Shown here piece after piece: positions 1 through 8,531 of a stretch of DNA of 50,909 nucleotides. Each line of letters starts with the position of its first letter. Position 1 is the stretch's first letter. A program made the translations under genes and the position numbers. The notes below the pieces were generated by a model. It was not told where the DNA came from, ran no database searches, and saw only the letters and a program-made list of their open reading frames with translations. Origin of the DNA: Bacillota bacterium (GTDB taxonomy: Bacteria > Bacillota > Clostridia > Lachnospirales > Lachnospiraceae); the NCBI GenBank assembly GCA_023415055.1, contig JAEZLZ010000147.1:1-50909 (forward strand), read 5' to 3'.

Positions 1-8
1 TCTGACAT
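1..8 (-). CDS. nusG: NusG, first codons only (cut by window edge)
   Basis: Only ATG TCA GA is inside the window, read leftwards from position 8. A GGGTGAGG ribosome site lies a few bases upstream, next to the secE stop codon. The identity rests on context: in bacteria rpmG-secE is normally followed by nusG, the transcription elongation and antitermination factor, and many NusG proteins begin Met-Ser. Nothing more of the protein can be seen. Confidence 0.6.
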
Positions 9-18
9 ATCCTCACCC

Positions 19-231
19 TTATCCTAAAAAGATTCCAATACCGAGTTCAATAACATAATCCAGTACGTAAATAACTAATCCTAAGATAACGGTAACACTA
101 ATGACAGCAACTGCTTGTTTAAAAAGAGCTTCTTTATCCGGCCAAATAATCTTCTTGAATTCGGATTTCAAACCCTTAAACCAGCTTTTTTTTGGAGCCT
201 TTTCGGTTGTAGTATTTGCCATCTCTCCCAT
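19..231 (-). CDS. secE: Preprotein translocase subunit SecE
   Basis: This 70-residue protein is the small single-span form of SecE, the clamp subunit that embraces SecY in the SecYEG protein export channel of the cytoplasmic membrane. A lysine-rich N-terminus leads to FKGLKSEFKKIIWP (about residues 18-31), the conserved amphipathic surface helix with the invariant Trp-Pro, followed by one hydrophobic span (about 40-60). The ATG at 231 is preferred to the one at 222 because AAAGGA sits about nine bases before it. The neighbours rpmG and nusG give the classic rpmG-secE-nusG order, presumably one transcript from the promoter at 499-527. Confidence 0.95.
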   Translation of the reverse strand: MGEMANTTTEKAPKKSWFKGLKSEFKKIIWPDKEALFKQAVAVISVTVILGLVIYVLDYVIELGIGIFLG

Positions 232-254
232 GTCTTCATTTCCTTTCAGATTAA

Positions 255-404
255 TTATTTCGTTTCCTTGTGCAATGTGTGGGTTCTGCAGAACTTACAA
301 TACTTCTTTGTTTCCATTCTGTCCGGGTGCAATTTCTTTTCTTTGGTCGTGTTATAATTGCGTTGTTTGCAATCTGTACATGCCAATGTGATTTTTACGC
401 GCAC
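255..404 (-). CDS. rpmG: 50S ribosomal protein L33 (GTG start)
   Basis: A 49-residue ORF starts with GTG and begins MRVKITLACTDC. It contains two Cys-X2-Cys pairs (TDCKQRNY is preceded by a Cys, and later KYCKFCR), so it is the zinc-binding form of bacterial L33, a small component of the large ribosomal subunit. GGAGGTGG lies six bases before the GTG, a very strong ribosome site that fixes the start. It is 23 bases from secE and most likely co-transcribed with secE and nusG. Confidence 0.95.
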   Translation of the reverse strand: MRVKITLACTDCKQRNYNTTKEKKLHPDRMETKKYCKFCRTHTLHKETK

Positions 405-498
405 AGTATCCACCTCCGATTTCTCTTGTAGCGCATTTGCTTAACTTGTATCAAGCTTTTTTAGGCATAAAAAAAAAGCCCTCTTACTTTGCTTTCTT

Positions 499-527
499 AC
501 TATATCATACCCAAGTTGGTACGTCAA
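499..527 (-). promoter_or_regulatory. Sigma-A type promoter for rpmG-secE-nusG
   Basis: On the minus strand TTGACG (527-522) is followed after exactly 17 bases by TATAGT (504-499). This is five of six and five of six matches to the vegetative consensus, and it lies about 95 bases upstream of the rpmG start codon. The leader between them is A/T-rich and I see no convincing regulatory structure in it. Confidence 0.8.
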
Positions 528-616
528 TATTTTTTTAGTCTTTTTGCATTATATAACATAATCATGCTTTTTGCAATCCTTTTTTATGATAAAAGAGAAT
601 GTGCACCTAACGCCAA

Positions 617-657
617 AATATGACAACAGAAGCTGCTAAGCATTCCGTTGTCATATT
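617..657 (-). terminator. Hairpin at the end of the protease gene
   Basis: Perfect 11-bp inverted arms (617-627 and 647-657, AATATGACAAC type) surround a 19-base loop. They overlap the stop codon of the S8 protease gene. Only a short T-rich stretch follows, so this is a weak intrinsic terminator or an mRNA-end stabilising hairpin. Confidence 0.4.
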
Positions 658-2878
658 AAGCCGAGGATTTGTCTATCACCGTTATCTTGCAGGTTGACTT
701 CAACCCACTGGATGTCCTGACTGTTATGATTACCGATCCTGGTGCATGTGTTGTTATCTTGCCGCTGGTCGATACAGTGGCAATCGTTTCATCCGAGCTG
801 GTAAAGCTTAGATGATCTGTGGATGAGCCAGGTGTAATGTAGGCTCGGAGTGTATATGTATCATCCACTGTCATCAATCGATCAAACTGCGATAGTTGAA
901 GCATTTGTGCCTTTACGGTCCGTATTGTCACCGTCTTTACTGACATATTGCCTCGATTATCTATTGCGAAGACGGTATAAACACCATCCTTTTTCACTTT
1001 GAACTTTACCTTACCGTTTTCTTCATTAAGTACGGTTCCGACATTTCCAGGAAGAAATTCCTCTGCCTTTCGTTTCCCGGGCAGATATTCCAATCTCTTA
1101 ACTCCGCTCTGGGTATCGGTTGCTCTGACGGTCACTGTTCTGGATTTGTAGGTATCGGATACCGTAAAGGTCGTGTTAATCACAGGTGCCAGTTTATCTT
1201 CCATTACCTCATAGACCTGAACCATCTCATTCCCTGCATAATCTGATGCGTAGAAGGAATATGTTCCTGCCTTGGATACGGTAATCTGATTATCCTCCAC
1301 TGTGGATCCAATTATGCCTCTTGCAAATTCAGCAGCTGACTTCACACCTAGGCTCCAACGCAGTACTCTGAGACCCGAAGGACCTGCATCCACAGCCTTC
1401 ACCGGTATTACCATACTTCCGTTCTTATAAATTGTATCAAAGTTTATAATCGGGGCCTCTGTATCCTTTGTTAATGTACCGGATGCCAGTAATGCACGAT
1501 AAGCGCTGGGCATGCCGCCGAATCTGAGATATTCATTCAAGGAAGGTATCTCTTTTCGATTTGTTAAAATAATATCTTTGACATTGGCCGGATATATATT
1601 CTCATTGCAGGCATAGAGAAGTGCCGCAACTGCCGAGACTTGTGGTGCTGCCATTGAGGAGCCGCTCATGGAAGCATAATTGCCGACTATCGTACTAAGT
1701 ATATCTTCACCGGGTGCTGCAATATCCACCGCATTCTGCCCGTAGTTGGATAACCCGGTCAGTTCTCCTGCAGAATCTACGAAGGTAACGGAAATCAGAT
1801 TGTCTAAGCTCAGGCTCGCCGGATAGATTGGTTCCTCATTGTTATTATCTCCGGTATTTCCAGCTGCTGCAACAAACAACATATCCGATTCCTTCATCAC
1901 TCGTTTTAAGGCGGCTGTATAAGAGGTGGTTCCCCAGCTCAGGTTACAGATATCCGCTCCCATTCTGGTTGCATACTTTACTGCCTCTACTGCGGAAGCA
2001 AGGCTTCCTGTCCCCTTGGGACCTCCGTTGATCTTCAACGCCATTATCTTAACATCGATCGTAGAAGCTATTCCGGCAACACCCATTCCGTTATTCAGGG
2101 TAGCACCGATGATTCCTGCCACATGGGTTCCGTGATCATCGTTATCCTCCGGTGATGACACATACATTTTCAAGCGGTCCGAATAACTGTAATGACATAC
2201 CGTAGCGTCATCATTATAGAAGTCCCAGCCATAGACATCATCTACATAACCGTTGTTGTCATTGTCTATGTTATCTCCCGGAATCTCACCCTCGTTCGTC
2301 CACATATGGTCCTTTAAATCCGGGTGGGAATAATCCACTCCGGTATCAATTACCGCCACTACAACCTCACGTGTCGGAGGGATATCCGTTAATGCCTTCC
2401 AAGCCTCCACAACATCCATATCCATATCAGCTACCGCTTCTCTGTCCTTACGACCTGCCTCTGACAGATAGATGTAATGCCCAGGATTATCAATAGCCCA
2501 TTGGGCATCTGCGTAGGTGTCATTGCTGAAGCTTAATGTCGACAGTGCCGAATTCGCCTGTGCCTCCGATACCTTCGGCTCTTTTTTAAGATTGTGTAAT
2601 ATATTATTAAAATATGAACTGTTCTTCACTGATAAAAGTGCATACTCGTCAATATGTTTGACAATTTCTAATTGACCATTATAATGATTTACAAGGTCCG
2701 AAAGCTCCTGTTCAGAGATCTTATCGTCGAATATCGTTACGATCTCTCCTCCTGCCTCATTATATGCCTTCTGCTCCCGATGGCCTTGGAACCCCGCTGT
2801 GAGTGCGAATGCCGCAATTATGGCAATTGCTATGAGAACTATATTCAATTTATGTAAGCGTGCTACTCTGTTCTTCAT
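656..2878 (-). CDS. Exported subtilisin-like serine protease (S8) with C-terminal Ig-like domain
   Basis: A 740-residue secreted or membrane-anchored peptidase. Residues 10-29 form a hydrophobic signal or anchor helix after a basic start, and about 40-110 look like an inhibitor-type propeptide. The catalytic triad is clear: Asp178 in VIDTGVDYSHPDL, His249 in DDHGTHVAG and Ser408 in SGSSMAAP, with oxyanion Asn341 in AAAGN. Asp/Asn-rich segments at 196-215 may bind calcium. After the catalytic domain come two repeats resembling Ig or fibronectin folds (about 475-650), then a C-terminal BIG2-like domain (about 655-735; SDETIATVSTSGKIT). The gene stands alone, divergent from the AraC regulator at 3112. 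Substrate unknown; wall protein turnover or nutrient proteolysis are possible. Confidence 0.9.
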   Translation of the reverse strand: MKNRVARLHKLNIVLIAIAIIAAFALTAGFQGHREQKAYNEAGGEIVTIFDDKISEQELSDLVNHYNGQLEIVKHIDEYALLSVKNSSYFNNILHNLKKEPKVSEAQANSALSTLSFSNDTYADAQWAIDNPGHYIYLSEAGRKDREAVADMDMDVVEAWKALTDIPPTREVVVAVIDTGVDYSHPDLKDHMWTNEGEIPGDNIDNDNNGYVDDVYGWDFYNDDATVCHYSYSDRLKMYVSSPEDNDDHGTHVAGIIGATLNNGMGVAGIASTIDVKIMALKINGGPKGTGSLASAVEAVKYATRMGADICNLSWGTTSYTAALKRVMKESDMLFVAAAGNTGDNNNEEPIYPASLSLDNLISVTFVDSAGELTGLSNYGQNAVDIAAPGEDILSTIVGNYASMSGSSMAAPQVSAVAALLYACNENIYPANVKDIILTNRKEIPSLNEYLRFGGMPSAYRALLASGTLTKDTEAPIINFDTIYKNGSMVIPVKAVDAGPSGLRVLRWSLGVKSAAEFARGIIGSTVEDNQITVSKAGTYSFYASDYAGNEMVQVYEVMEDKLAPVINTTFTVSDTYKSRTVTVRATDTQSGVKRLEYLPGKRKAEEFLPGNVGTVLNEENGKVKFKVKKDGVYTVFAIDNRGNMSVKTVTIRTVKAQMLQLSQFDRLMTVDDTYTLRAYITPGSSTDHLSFTSSDETIATVSTSGKITTHAPGSVIITVRTSSGLKSTCKITVIDKSSA

Positions 2879-3029
2879 AATATTATCTCCAATGCCAAAA
2901 CCATCCTGTTTCTAATGATATCGTAATTCTTACTGTTGGCATTTATGTGGCAGAATTATAACAAATTTGTTATAAATTTTATATTTTTATTATAATCGAC
3001 TGTATTCGACAGTTCCCCATAATTGGTTG

Positions 3030-3058
3030 GTGCAATATTTACTAATATGTGCTATACT
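3030..3058 (+). promoter_or_regulatory. Possible extended -10 promoter for the AraC-type gene
   Basis: TATACT (3053-3058) is preceded by TGC, an extended -10 signal. The -35 (GTGCAA, 3030-3035) is weak. A small inverted repeat ACTGT-ATTCG-ACAGT lies just upstream (about 3000-3014), between this gene and the divergent protease. Suggestive only. Confidence 0.4.
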
Positions 3059-3111
3059 TAAATAAATTAAAACAGAAATCAAATGCTATTTTTCGTAGAG
3101 GAGGTGTTCAT

Positions 3112-4356
3112 ATGAGTAATCCTACCGGTGAAATAACTAACCCAAAGGATTTTTGGGACAGCCTGCAACTTGATATACTCACCTCGAATCAGAATATCCT
3201 GCAGGAGGATTATCGATCCTTCATCGAAAGATGCTTTCTATTTTCTTTATTTTTCAGGGGCTGCCATCCTTTGGAGCTGATCGGTTTTCGTAAAATACTT
3301 AATATAAAGGAAAATGGTTACACGATCATTCTGAACTTTTCCGAGCTTTCTCTGTCCGGTGCCGGCGAGGAAACCATTGACGAATTTCAAATTATTCAAT
3401 ATATCCGCCAGCTATTGGCCGATAAAAACATATGTATCAGTCCGATGATTTCAAATCGACTCTGCATTCTGGTTACAGAGGAGGAGGAGTTTTTGGATGA
3501 GACCCACAGAGAGCAAAGCATACGGTTATGCACGACCTTGGATTCTGGGCTTAGGTATCATTTCCATCTGAATGTCACTTTTGGAATTGGCAGTCCGCAG
3601 CATTTCAATTCTATTTTTACCTCCTTTATCGCTTCTGTTTCCGCCTTCTACTATAAGAAAACGGAGCGGATCATCTATTATCAGGATGTAACTCCGTTGA
3701 ACGAAAACGCTCATTTTGATTATATTCTTGCAGAAAAGCATCTGCTCGAAGCAATCCGTCTTCGTAAATCGGAAGCCTATGATTATTTCAGTATGATCAT
3801 GAATAACATCCGTAGTATGAGTGACAGCACAAAGAGAAATAAGATTCTTGAGATACTGATTTTATCCAGTCATGCAGTTAGCCTGGATAATCAGGATTAT
3901 AGTAAGCTTCTTGATAGTATTCATCTCGCAAATGAACTGGCAAAACTTGAAGGGGAAGCAATTATCGAGATTGGTTTCAAAACCTTCATCCAGATGACAA
4001 GTGATGTAAAACCGCAAAGCAATATAGATTATTCAAATCATATTGTACAAGCTACAAAGGAGTATCTGGAAAATCATTATGCCGACGATATCTCTCTGGA
4101 GGATATAGCGGAGCAGGTAAACATCAGTCCCCAGTATTTCAGTAAGCTGATTAAGAAGACCACCGGATTTAATTTTATTGATTGGCTTTCCATGCTACGC
4201 GTAAAAAAAGCGAAGGAGCTGTTAACCAGCACCGATTTGACTGTGAAGGAAGTATGCTTTATGGTGGGCTACAAGGATCCGAATTATTTCAGCCGTATCT
4301 TTAAGAAGCGAATCGGTATCACTCCCAGTGAATACGTTTCCAAGATGAGACGATAA
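3112..4356 (+). CDS. AraC-family transcriptional regulator (YesN-like C-terminal HTH)
   Basis: A 414-residue cytoplasmic DNA-binding protein. The last 100 residues hold the double helix-turn-helix of AraC/XylS regulators: ISLEDIAEQVNISPQYFSKLIKK, then LTVKEVCFMVGYKDPNYFSRIFKK and the GITPSEY ending. The N-terminal 300 residues do not show a cupin or a receiver domain that I can recognise, so the signal is unknown. The ATG at 3112 is chosen over one at 3049 because GAGGAGGTG lies just upstream of it. It is divergent from the protease and convergent with the FliD-like gene, separated from the latter by a strong terminator. Control of the neighbouring protease is a guess. Confidence 0.85.
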   Translation: MSNPTGEITNPKDFWDSLQLDILTSNQNILQEDYRSFIERCFLFSLFFRGCHPLELIGFRKILNIKENGYTIILNFSELSLSGAGEETIDEFQIIQYIRQLLADKNICISPMISNRLCILVTEEEEFLDETHREQSIRLCTTLDSGLRYHFHLNVTFGIGSPQHFNSIFTSFIASVSAFYYKKTERIIYYQDVTPLNENAHFDYILAEKHLLEAIRLRKSEAYDYFSMIMNNIRSMSDSTKRNKILEILILSSHAVSLDNQDYSKLLDSIHLANELAKLEGEAIIEIGFKTFIQMTSDVKPQSNIDYSNHIVQATKEYLENHYADDISLEDIAEQVNISPQYFSKLIKKTTGFNFIDWLSMLRVKKAKELLTSTDLTVKEVCFMVGYKDPNYFSRIFKKRIGITPSEYVSKMRR

Positions 4357-4392
4357 GGTGCGCAAAGGGTTATTTTTTTATATTTTATATAT

Positions 4393-4438
4393 AAAAAGGA
4401 AGATAGATAGGCTCCCGAGCCTATCTATCTTCCTTTTT
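4393..4438. terminator. Bidirectional intrinsic terminator
   Basis: A 22-bp perfect inverted repeat (4393-4414 and 4417-4438) is flanked by A-run and T-run, giving a GC-containing stem with a tiny loop and U-tracts in both directions. It sits between the convergent AraC-type gene and the FliD-like gene. Confidence 0.9.
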
Positions 4439-4480
4439 AAGGCATATATTCTGCGACAGCTCCTTGTCTAGAACAACGTG

Positions 4481-5758
4481 TTAACAATAAGAGCTGAAGA
4501 ATAAACCGCTATACATGGAGGTTACATAAGGATTACTGAAAGTCTTTGAATCCTTGTTCGGATAGGTAACCACCGTCTTTTCTAAGTATTCCATCGGATT
4601 TAGCGTGATCGACTCCGCCTTATCCTTGAGTCTTGCACTAAATCCGTTTTCTCTTGTAAACAGGCTCTCCATCGCGCCATCGATACATGCTTGAACTGCA
4701 AGAGAATCCCTGATGCATAGATAGCCATTCTCGTCTGCCTCAATTCCGCAAGCCTCCAGCTCTTCCTTATAAAGCCCTACGATGCTGTTCATTTCATTCA
4801 TTAATTTAGAGGCACGAAAATGCTCCCTGCCTTCCTGTATTCTATGATGAGCAATCTGAAGCAGTCGGTTATAGGTATCCAGTACCCCCTCTACGGAGGA
4901 TAAAATCTTATCACTGTCCGGAACCACCTTCACCGTAACCGGAGTTTCACTGGTTCCGTTTAGTGTTATACGAAGCTTTCCTTCGAGATTGAAGATGTTA
5001 GTTGAGGTCTGTCTGTACACGTCATTCATACTAAATTCTGCCGTGCTGGAAGGCTTCTCAACACGATCGAGACCAAAGAATTCTACGACTCCCATTTTAT
5101 AGAAGCCCGTATCCGAGAGTTCGAAAGCAGGCGCTCCATTCTTTCCAGACTGTTCCGACATAAGGACTAATTTCCCGTATTCATTGGTTGGATTCAACTC
5201 TACTGCTGCATTAACCCCAGGTATTGCGAGGTTAACGAATTCTGCCATCTTCTTCAGGGATTCCTGATTCTCGATTCTGTATTCATGATGATAGGTCAGC
5301 TTATAATCCTGGTCCATAACCCGCGCATTAAGCTCATAATCTCCCGGCGGTAAACCACGGGATATTAACATCAAATCCTTACCGACATTGGTCTGAACCG
5401 AGGCAAGAGATGATACCTGGAAGGTTATTTCTTCTGGAAGTCCCTCCACATCCTCCTTAACAAGCTGTGCCGAGAGAATGCTCTCATCGCTGACAGCTAT
5501 TGTTCTGGAATCGAAACCGGACTTCTCAGGATCGGACATCCCTGTAAGCTTTGTCTTCAGTTCAATTGCTGTCTCCTTAATTCCGAAGGTATAATCCTGA
5601 TTATCTTTGGACAGATTAATTTTGTATAGAGGGGAACGTCTGCTAAGGCTTACAATGTTATTGTAAACTCGTTTCAGTTCGCTTCGCTTATGAGCCGGAT
5701 ACATCACTTCCCTTTTGATTGGGTAGCTTTCCAGCAAATAATTGTATACCGGCGTCAT
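4481..5758 (-). CDS. Orphan FliD-like (flagellar hook-associated protein 2-like) protein
   Basis: This 425-residue protein resembles the filament-capping protein FliD. It has beta-rich central domains (about 110-260, with VSSLASVQTNVG) and a helical C-terminal part (about 290-410). It ends NPYVTSMYSGLFFSSYC, close to the usual FliD ending. The N-terminal coiled region typical of FliD is short or missing and the protein is smaller than many FliD proteins. It follows the LacI-type regulator by 30 bases and no other flagellar gene is nearby, which is unusual. The start at 5758 is chosen because GGAGGAGG lies seven bases upstream; the ORF could be opened at 5776, but that ATG precedes the ribosome site. 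Confidence 0.6.
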   Translation of the reverse strand: MTPVYNYLLESYPIKREVMYPAHKRSELKRVYNNIVSLSRRSPLYKINLSKDNQDYTFGIKETAIELKTKLTGMSDPEKSGFDSRTIAVSDESILSAQLVKEDVEGLPEEITFQVSSLASVQTNVGKDLMLISRGLPPGDYELNARVMDQDYKLTYHHEYRIENQESLKKMAEFVNLAIPGVNAAVELNPTNEYGKLVLMSEQSGKNGAPAFELSDTGFYKMGVVEFFGLDRVEKPSSTAEFSMNDVYRQTSTNIFNLEGKLRITLNGTSETPVTVKVVPDSDKILSSVEGVLDTYNRLLQIAHHRIQEGREHFRASKLMNEMNSIVGLYKEELEACGIEADENGYLCIRDSLAVQACIDGAMESLFTRENGFSARLKDKAESITLNPMEYLEKTVVTYPNKDSKTFSNPYVTSMYSGLFFSSYC

Positions 5759-5788
5759 GCATATTCCTCCTCCCATGTCAAATTTTAG

Positions 5789-6799
5789 CTAATTGACCTT
5801 CTTCACTGAGTTTCCTATAATTAAGGATTGTTTCATAAATACTGTATCCAGCTGCAGTTCTCCGTCATGTTCGATCATTTGTATCAGTTTCTTTGCAGCC
5901 TCTTTCCCGATTGCTTCTCGTTCCTGCTTGATTGTAGTTAATTTCACTCCTACATACTGATGTGTATCGATTCCGTCATAGCCTGCAACCGAGATATCTT
6001 TAACCACCTGAAGACCGCTTTTTCGTATCGCACTAAGTACCCCCATTGCCGAGGTATCATCCGGGGCAATGATACAGGTCGGTCGGTTCGGCAACTGCAA
6101 TAGTTTTATTGCCTGTTCTTCGGTCACCGCTGAATTACGGTATAAGCTTTCTCGCAGATATTCTTCCGGAACCTTCAGTTCATTTTCCTCCATCGTATCT
6201 ATAAATCCGTCAATTCGATTTTTGGTAACTAAAGAATTCATGCCGTAGATATACGCAACCTCTTTATGACCCTGCCGCAGGATGAAGTTGGTTAATTGCT
6301 TCATGCCTCCATAATTATCTGAAATAATGGAATATGCTTTCTGAAAGGCATAGTCTATTGTTATCACGGGAAGCTCACTGTTCACCAGCTGGATCACTTC
6401 CTCTTTCTCATAATCCGCACATACAACACATACTCCATCAAAATGTCTGTATTGGCAATGCTCCAGATATGTCATTTTTCTTCTGCCAACATTATGTTCA
6501 ATAAAAGTTATATCATAACCGTTACGAGTAGCTTCATCCTTGAAGGCTTCCAGGATGTAAGCAAAATAATCGTTTTTTAAACCAAGATCCGAAAGGGTAT
6601 GAAATAAAACACCAATATTATAGGTTTTCTTCAGTTTTAATGCCCTTGCATTCGCATTCGGGAAATAGCCCATCTCATTCGCCATCTTGATTACTATATC
6701 CCTTGTCTTCTCACTAATATCCGTATATCCGTTCAATGCCTTACTCACAGTTGAGACCGACACCCCACAGCGCTCGGATACTTCTTGAATCGTAGCCAT
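5789..6799 (-). CDS. LacI-family transcriptional regulator
   Basis: A 336-residue repressor-type protein. Residues 2-50 contain the LacI helix-turn-helix and hinge (TIQEVSERCGVSVSTVSKAL, then ARALKLKKTYNIGVLF). The rest is a periplasmic-binding-protein-like sensor domain ending in the usual KLTTIKQ and LIIGNS motifs. Ligand not deducible. AGGTGAAG supplies the ribosome site. The downstream gene is the FliD-like protein, 30 bases away, so the two are probably co-transcribed, an odd pairing. A possible promoter lies at about 6850-6890 (TTGAAT, 15 bases, TATAGA) but its spacing is poor. Confidence 0.9.
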   Translation of the reverse strand: MATIQEVSERCGVSVSTVSKALNGYTDISEKTRDIVIKMANEMGYFPNANARALKLKKTYNIGVLFHTLSDLGLKNDYFAYILEAFKDEATRNGYDITFIEHNVGRRKMTYLEHCQYRHFDGVCVVCADYEKEEVIQLVNSELPVITIDYAFQKAYSIISDNYGGMKQLTNFILRQGHKEVAYIYGMNSLVTKNRIDGFIDTMEENELKVPEEYLRESLYRNSAVTEEQAIKLLQLPNRPTCIIAPDDTSAMGVLSAIRKSGLQVVKDISVAGYDGIDTHQYVGVKLTTIKQEREAIGKEAAKKLIQMIEHDGELQLDTVFMKQSLIIGNSVKKVN

Positions 6800-7010
6800 C
6801 TAGCTTCACCTGTTCCCTTACACATCATAGTCTAATATGTTTCATTCTATAGCATTTTTTTAATTAATTCAAGTAGTAGGAAGACACTATTTACATGATT
6901 CGACAGTTTCTATACTCCTGACCACTCTCCGCGAGGTGCGTCATCCCAAGGCGAACAACGTTCGTTATCCGGGGGGCATTTGTGTATAAGGAAGCAGTTC
7001 CCTAATACAA

Positions 7011-7062
7011 AAAATGCATACAAGGAAGTACGATGTCTGAAGCACTTCTTTGTATGCATTTT
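7011..7062 (-). terminator. Terminator of the rnf operon
   Basis: Two 19-base arms (7011-7029 and 7044-7062) pair with one mismatch around a 14-base loop, ending in T-rich sequence on the minus strand. It lies 27 bases after the rnfB stop codon. The 6900-7010 stretch next to it contains a small palindrome (CGAACAACGTTCG) but no gene that I recognise. Confidence 0.8.
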
Positions 7063-7088
7063 ATTGACCATCTATTCCATCGACCTAT

Positions 7089-7937
7089 TTAAACAGCCTC
7101 TACCTGAATTACTTTAACCGGACAGACTGCAGCACATTTACCGCAGTTCGTACATTTACTGTAATCAATATATGCCAGGTTGTTATCCACATGGATGGCA
7201 TCAAATTCGCAAGCCTTTACACAAAGCTTACAGCCGATGCAGCCTGCCTGGCAGGCTGCCTTGACATCCTTACCCTTATCCTGGGAGCTGCAGCCTACTA
7301 AGGTCTTTGCTCTGGCAGGAACCATCTCAATCAGCTTATTCGGGCACTGTGCGGTACAAGAGCTGCAGCCGGTACATTTTTCTTTATCTACGACTGCAAT
7401 TCCATTCACAATATGGATCGCATCAAAAGCACAGACCCTGACACAAGAGCCGTAGCCCATACAACCGTAAGAGCATTTTTTAATTCCCTTACCCGGTGCC
7501 ACCGCAGCCTTGTTACAATCCTGGACGCCGTAATATTCATACTTAACTTCGGTTTTATCACAGGTGCCGACGCATTTTACGAAAGCAACCTTTGCCTCTG
7601 CATCTTCTACTGAAGTACCCATAACCTCTGCAATCTGCCTATGTGCCTCTTTATTGGCTACCGGACAGGCATTGGCAGGCGCCTCACCCTTTGCAATCGC
7701 CGCTGCCAGACCATCACAGCCGGGGTATCCGCAGCCGCCACAGTTTGCACCTGGAAGAAGCTCTCTAACCTTAACCTCTCTCTCATCCTGTTTTACCTCA
7801 AAGGTCTTTGCAGCAAAGCCGAGAAATAATCCGATAAACAAACCCACTCCGGCGACAATTGCAGTCGCTACAGCAACTCCTTGCAGGCTGATTACGGCCG
7901 CAACAGGAAGGAAACTGTTTTGCATTACGTTCAACAT
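7089..7937 (-). CDS. rnfB: Rnf complex iron-sulfur subunit RnfB
   Basis: RnfB is the multi-cluster ferredoxin-like subunit that carries electrons into the Rnf ferredoxin:NAD oxidoreductase. The 282-residue protein has an N-terminal membrane anchor (about 8-34). Next comes the Fe-S domain typical of RnfB (GANCGGCGYPGC, with a later Cys in ANACPV), then several 4Fe-4S motifs: CSYGCMGYGSCVRVC, KCTGCSSCTAQCP, GCIGCKLCVKAC and KCTNCGKCAAVCP. This high cluster number is the clostridial/acetogen form rather than the short proteobacterial one. The start at 7937 has AGGGGGG six bases upstream; a start at 7967 would overlap rnfA without a ribosome site. It is the last gene of rnfCDGEAB. Confidence 0.95.
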   Translation of the reverse strand: MLNVMQNSFLPVAAVISLQGVAVATAIVAGVGLFIGLFLGFAAKTFEVKQDEREVKVRELLPGANCGGCGYPGCDGLAAAIAKGEAPANACPVANKEAHRQIAEVMGTSVEDAEAKVAFVKCVGTCDKTEVKYEYYGVQDCNKAAVAPGKGIKKCSYGCMGYGSCVRVCAFDAIHIVNGIAVVDKEKCTGCSSCTAQCPNKLIEMVPARAKTLVGCSSQDKGKDVKAACQAGCIGCKLCVKACEFDAIHVDNNLAYIDYSKCTNCGKCAAVCPVKVIQVEAV

Positions 7938-7953
7938 CTCTATCCCCCCTATT

Positions 7954-8526
7954 CTATAAGCCGGCAAATCCGAAGAATGCCATAGCCATCAGACCTGCGG
8001 TAATTAAAACGATCGGAGAGCCTTGAAAAGATTTTGTAATATCGTTGTATTCAATCTTCTCACGGATTCCAGCCATAATGATGATGGCAATCGTGAATCC
8101 TGCTGCTGTTCCGAAGCCGTTAATTGTACTGGAAAGTATACCATAATTCTCTGTTACGTTGATGAGTGCAACACCGAGCACTGCACAGTTGGTTGTGATC
8201 AACGGAAGATAAACACCGAGTGCGCTGTAAAGCGGACGGCTGTATTTCTTAAGTATTAGCTCCACAAACTGTACTAGGCATGCGATAACCAAAATGAATA
8301 CGATCGTCTGAAGATAACCCATGTCTAACGGTACTAAAAGCTTCGAATAAATCAGACTGCAAAGGGCAGATGCAACGGTAATAACGAAGATTACGGCTGC
8401 ACCCATACCTGCTGCAGTATTGGTTTTCTTTGATACACCAAGGAACGGGCATAAGCCAAGGAATTGACTTAAGACAACATTATTCACAAGTGCCGATCCA
8501 ACAATGATCATGATAAGTTCTTTCAT
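7954..8526 (-). CDS. rnfA: Rnf complex membrane subunit RnfA
   Basis: A 190-residue polytopic membrane protein of the RnfA/NqrE family, with about six spans. It shows SALVNNVVLSQFLGLCPFLGV near the N-terminus and LITTNCAVLGVALIN in the middle; family members use two such Cys-containing inverted half-repeats to hold an intramembrane iron-sulfur centre. It works with RnfE, to which it is homologous. AAGGAGG lies about ten bases before the ATG at 8526; a TTG at 8535 would touch the ribosome site and is rejected. It is 5 bases from rnfE and 16 bases from rnfB, within one operon. Confidence 0.95.
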   Translation of the reverse strand: MKELIMIIVGSALVNNVVLSQFLGLCPFLGVSKKTNTAAGMGAAVIFVITVASALCSLIYSKLLVPLDMGYLQTIVFILVIACLVQFVELILKKYSRPLYSALGVYLPLITTNCAVLGVALINVTENYGILSSTINGFGTAAGFTIAIIIMAGIREKIEYNDITKSFQGSPIVLITAGLMAMAFFGFAGL

Positions 8527-8531
8527 CTTAA

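Noticed and set aside
6900..7010. Possible riboswitch or small RNA near GC-rich palindrome CGAACAACGTTCG
   Set aside because: No known riboswitch core could be matched and it lies downstream of rnfB rather than in a leader.
7180..7959. Plus-strand ORFs opposite rnfB
   Set aside because: Antisense shadows of a Cys-rich, well-conserved gene; no ribosome sites or recognisable family.
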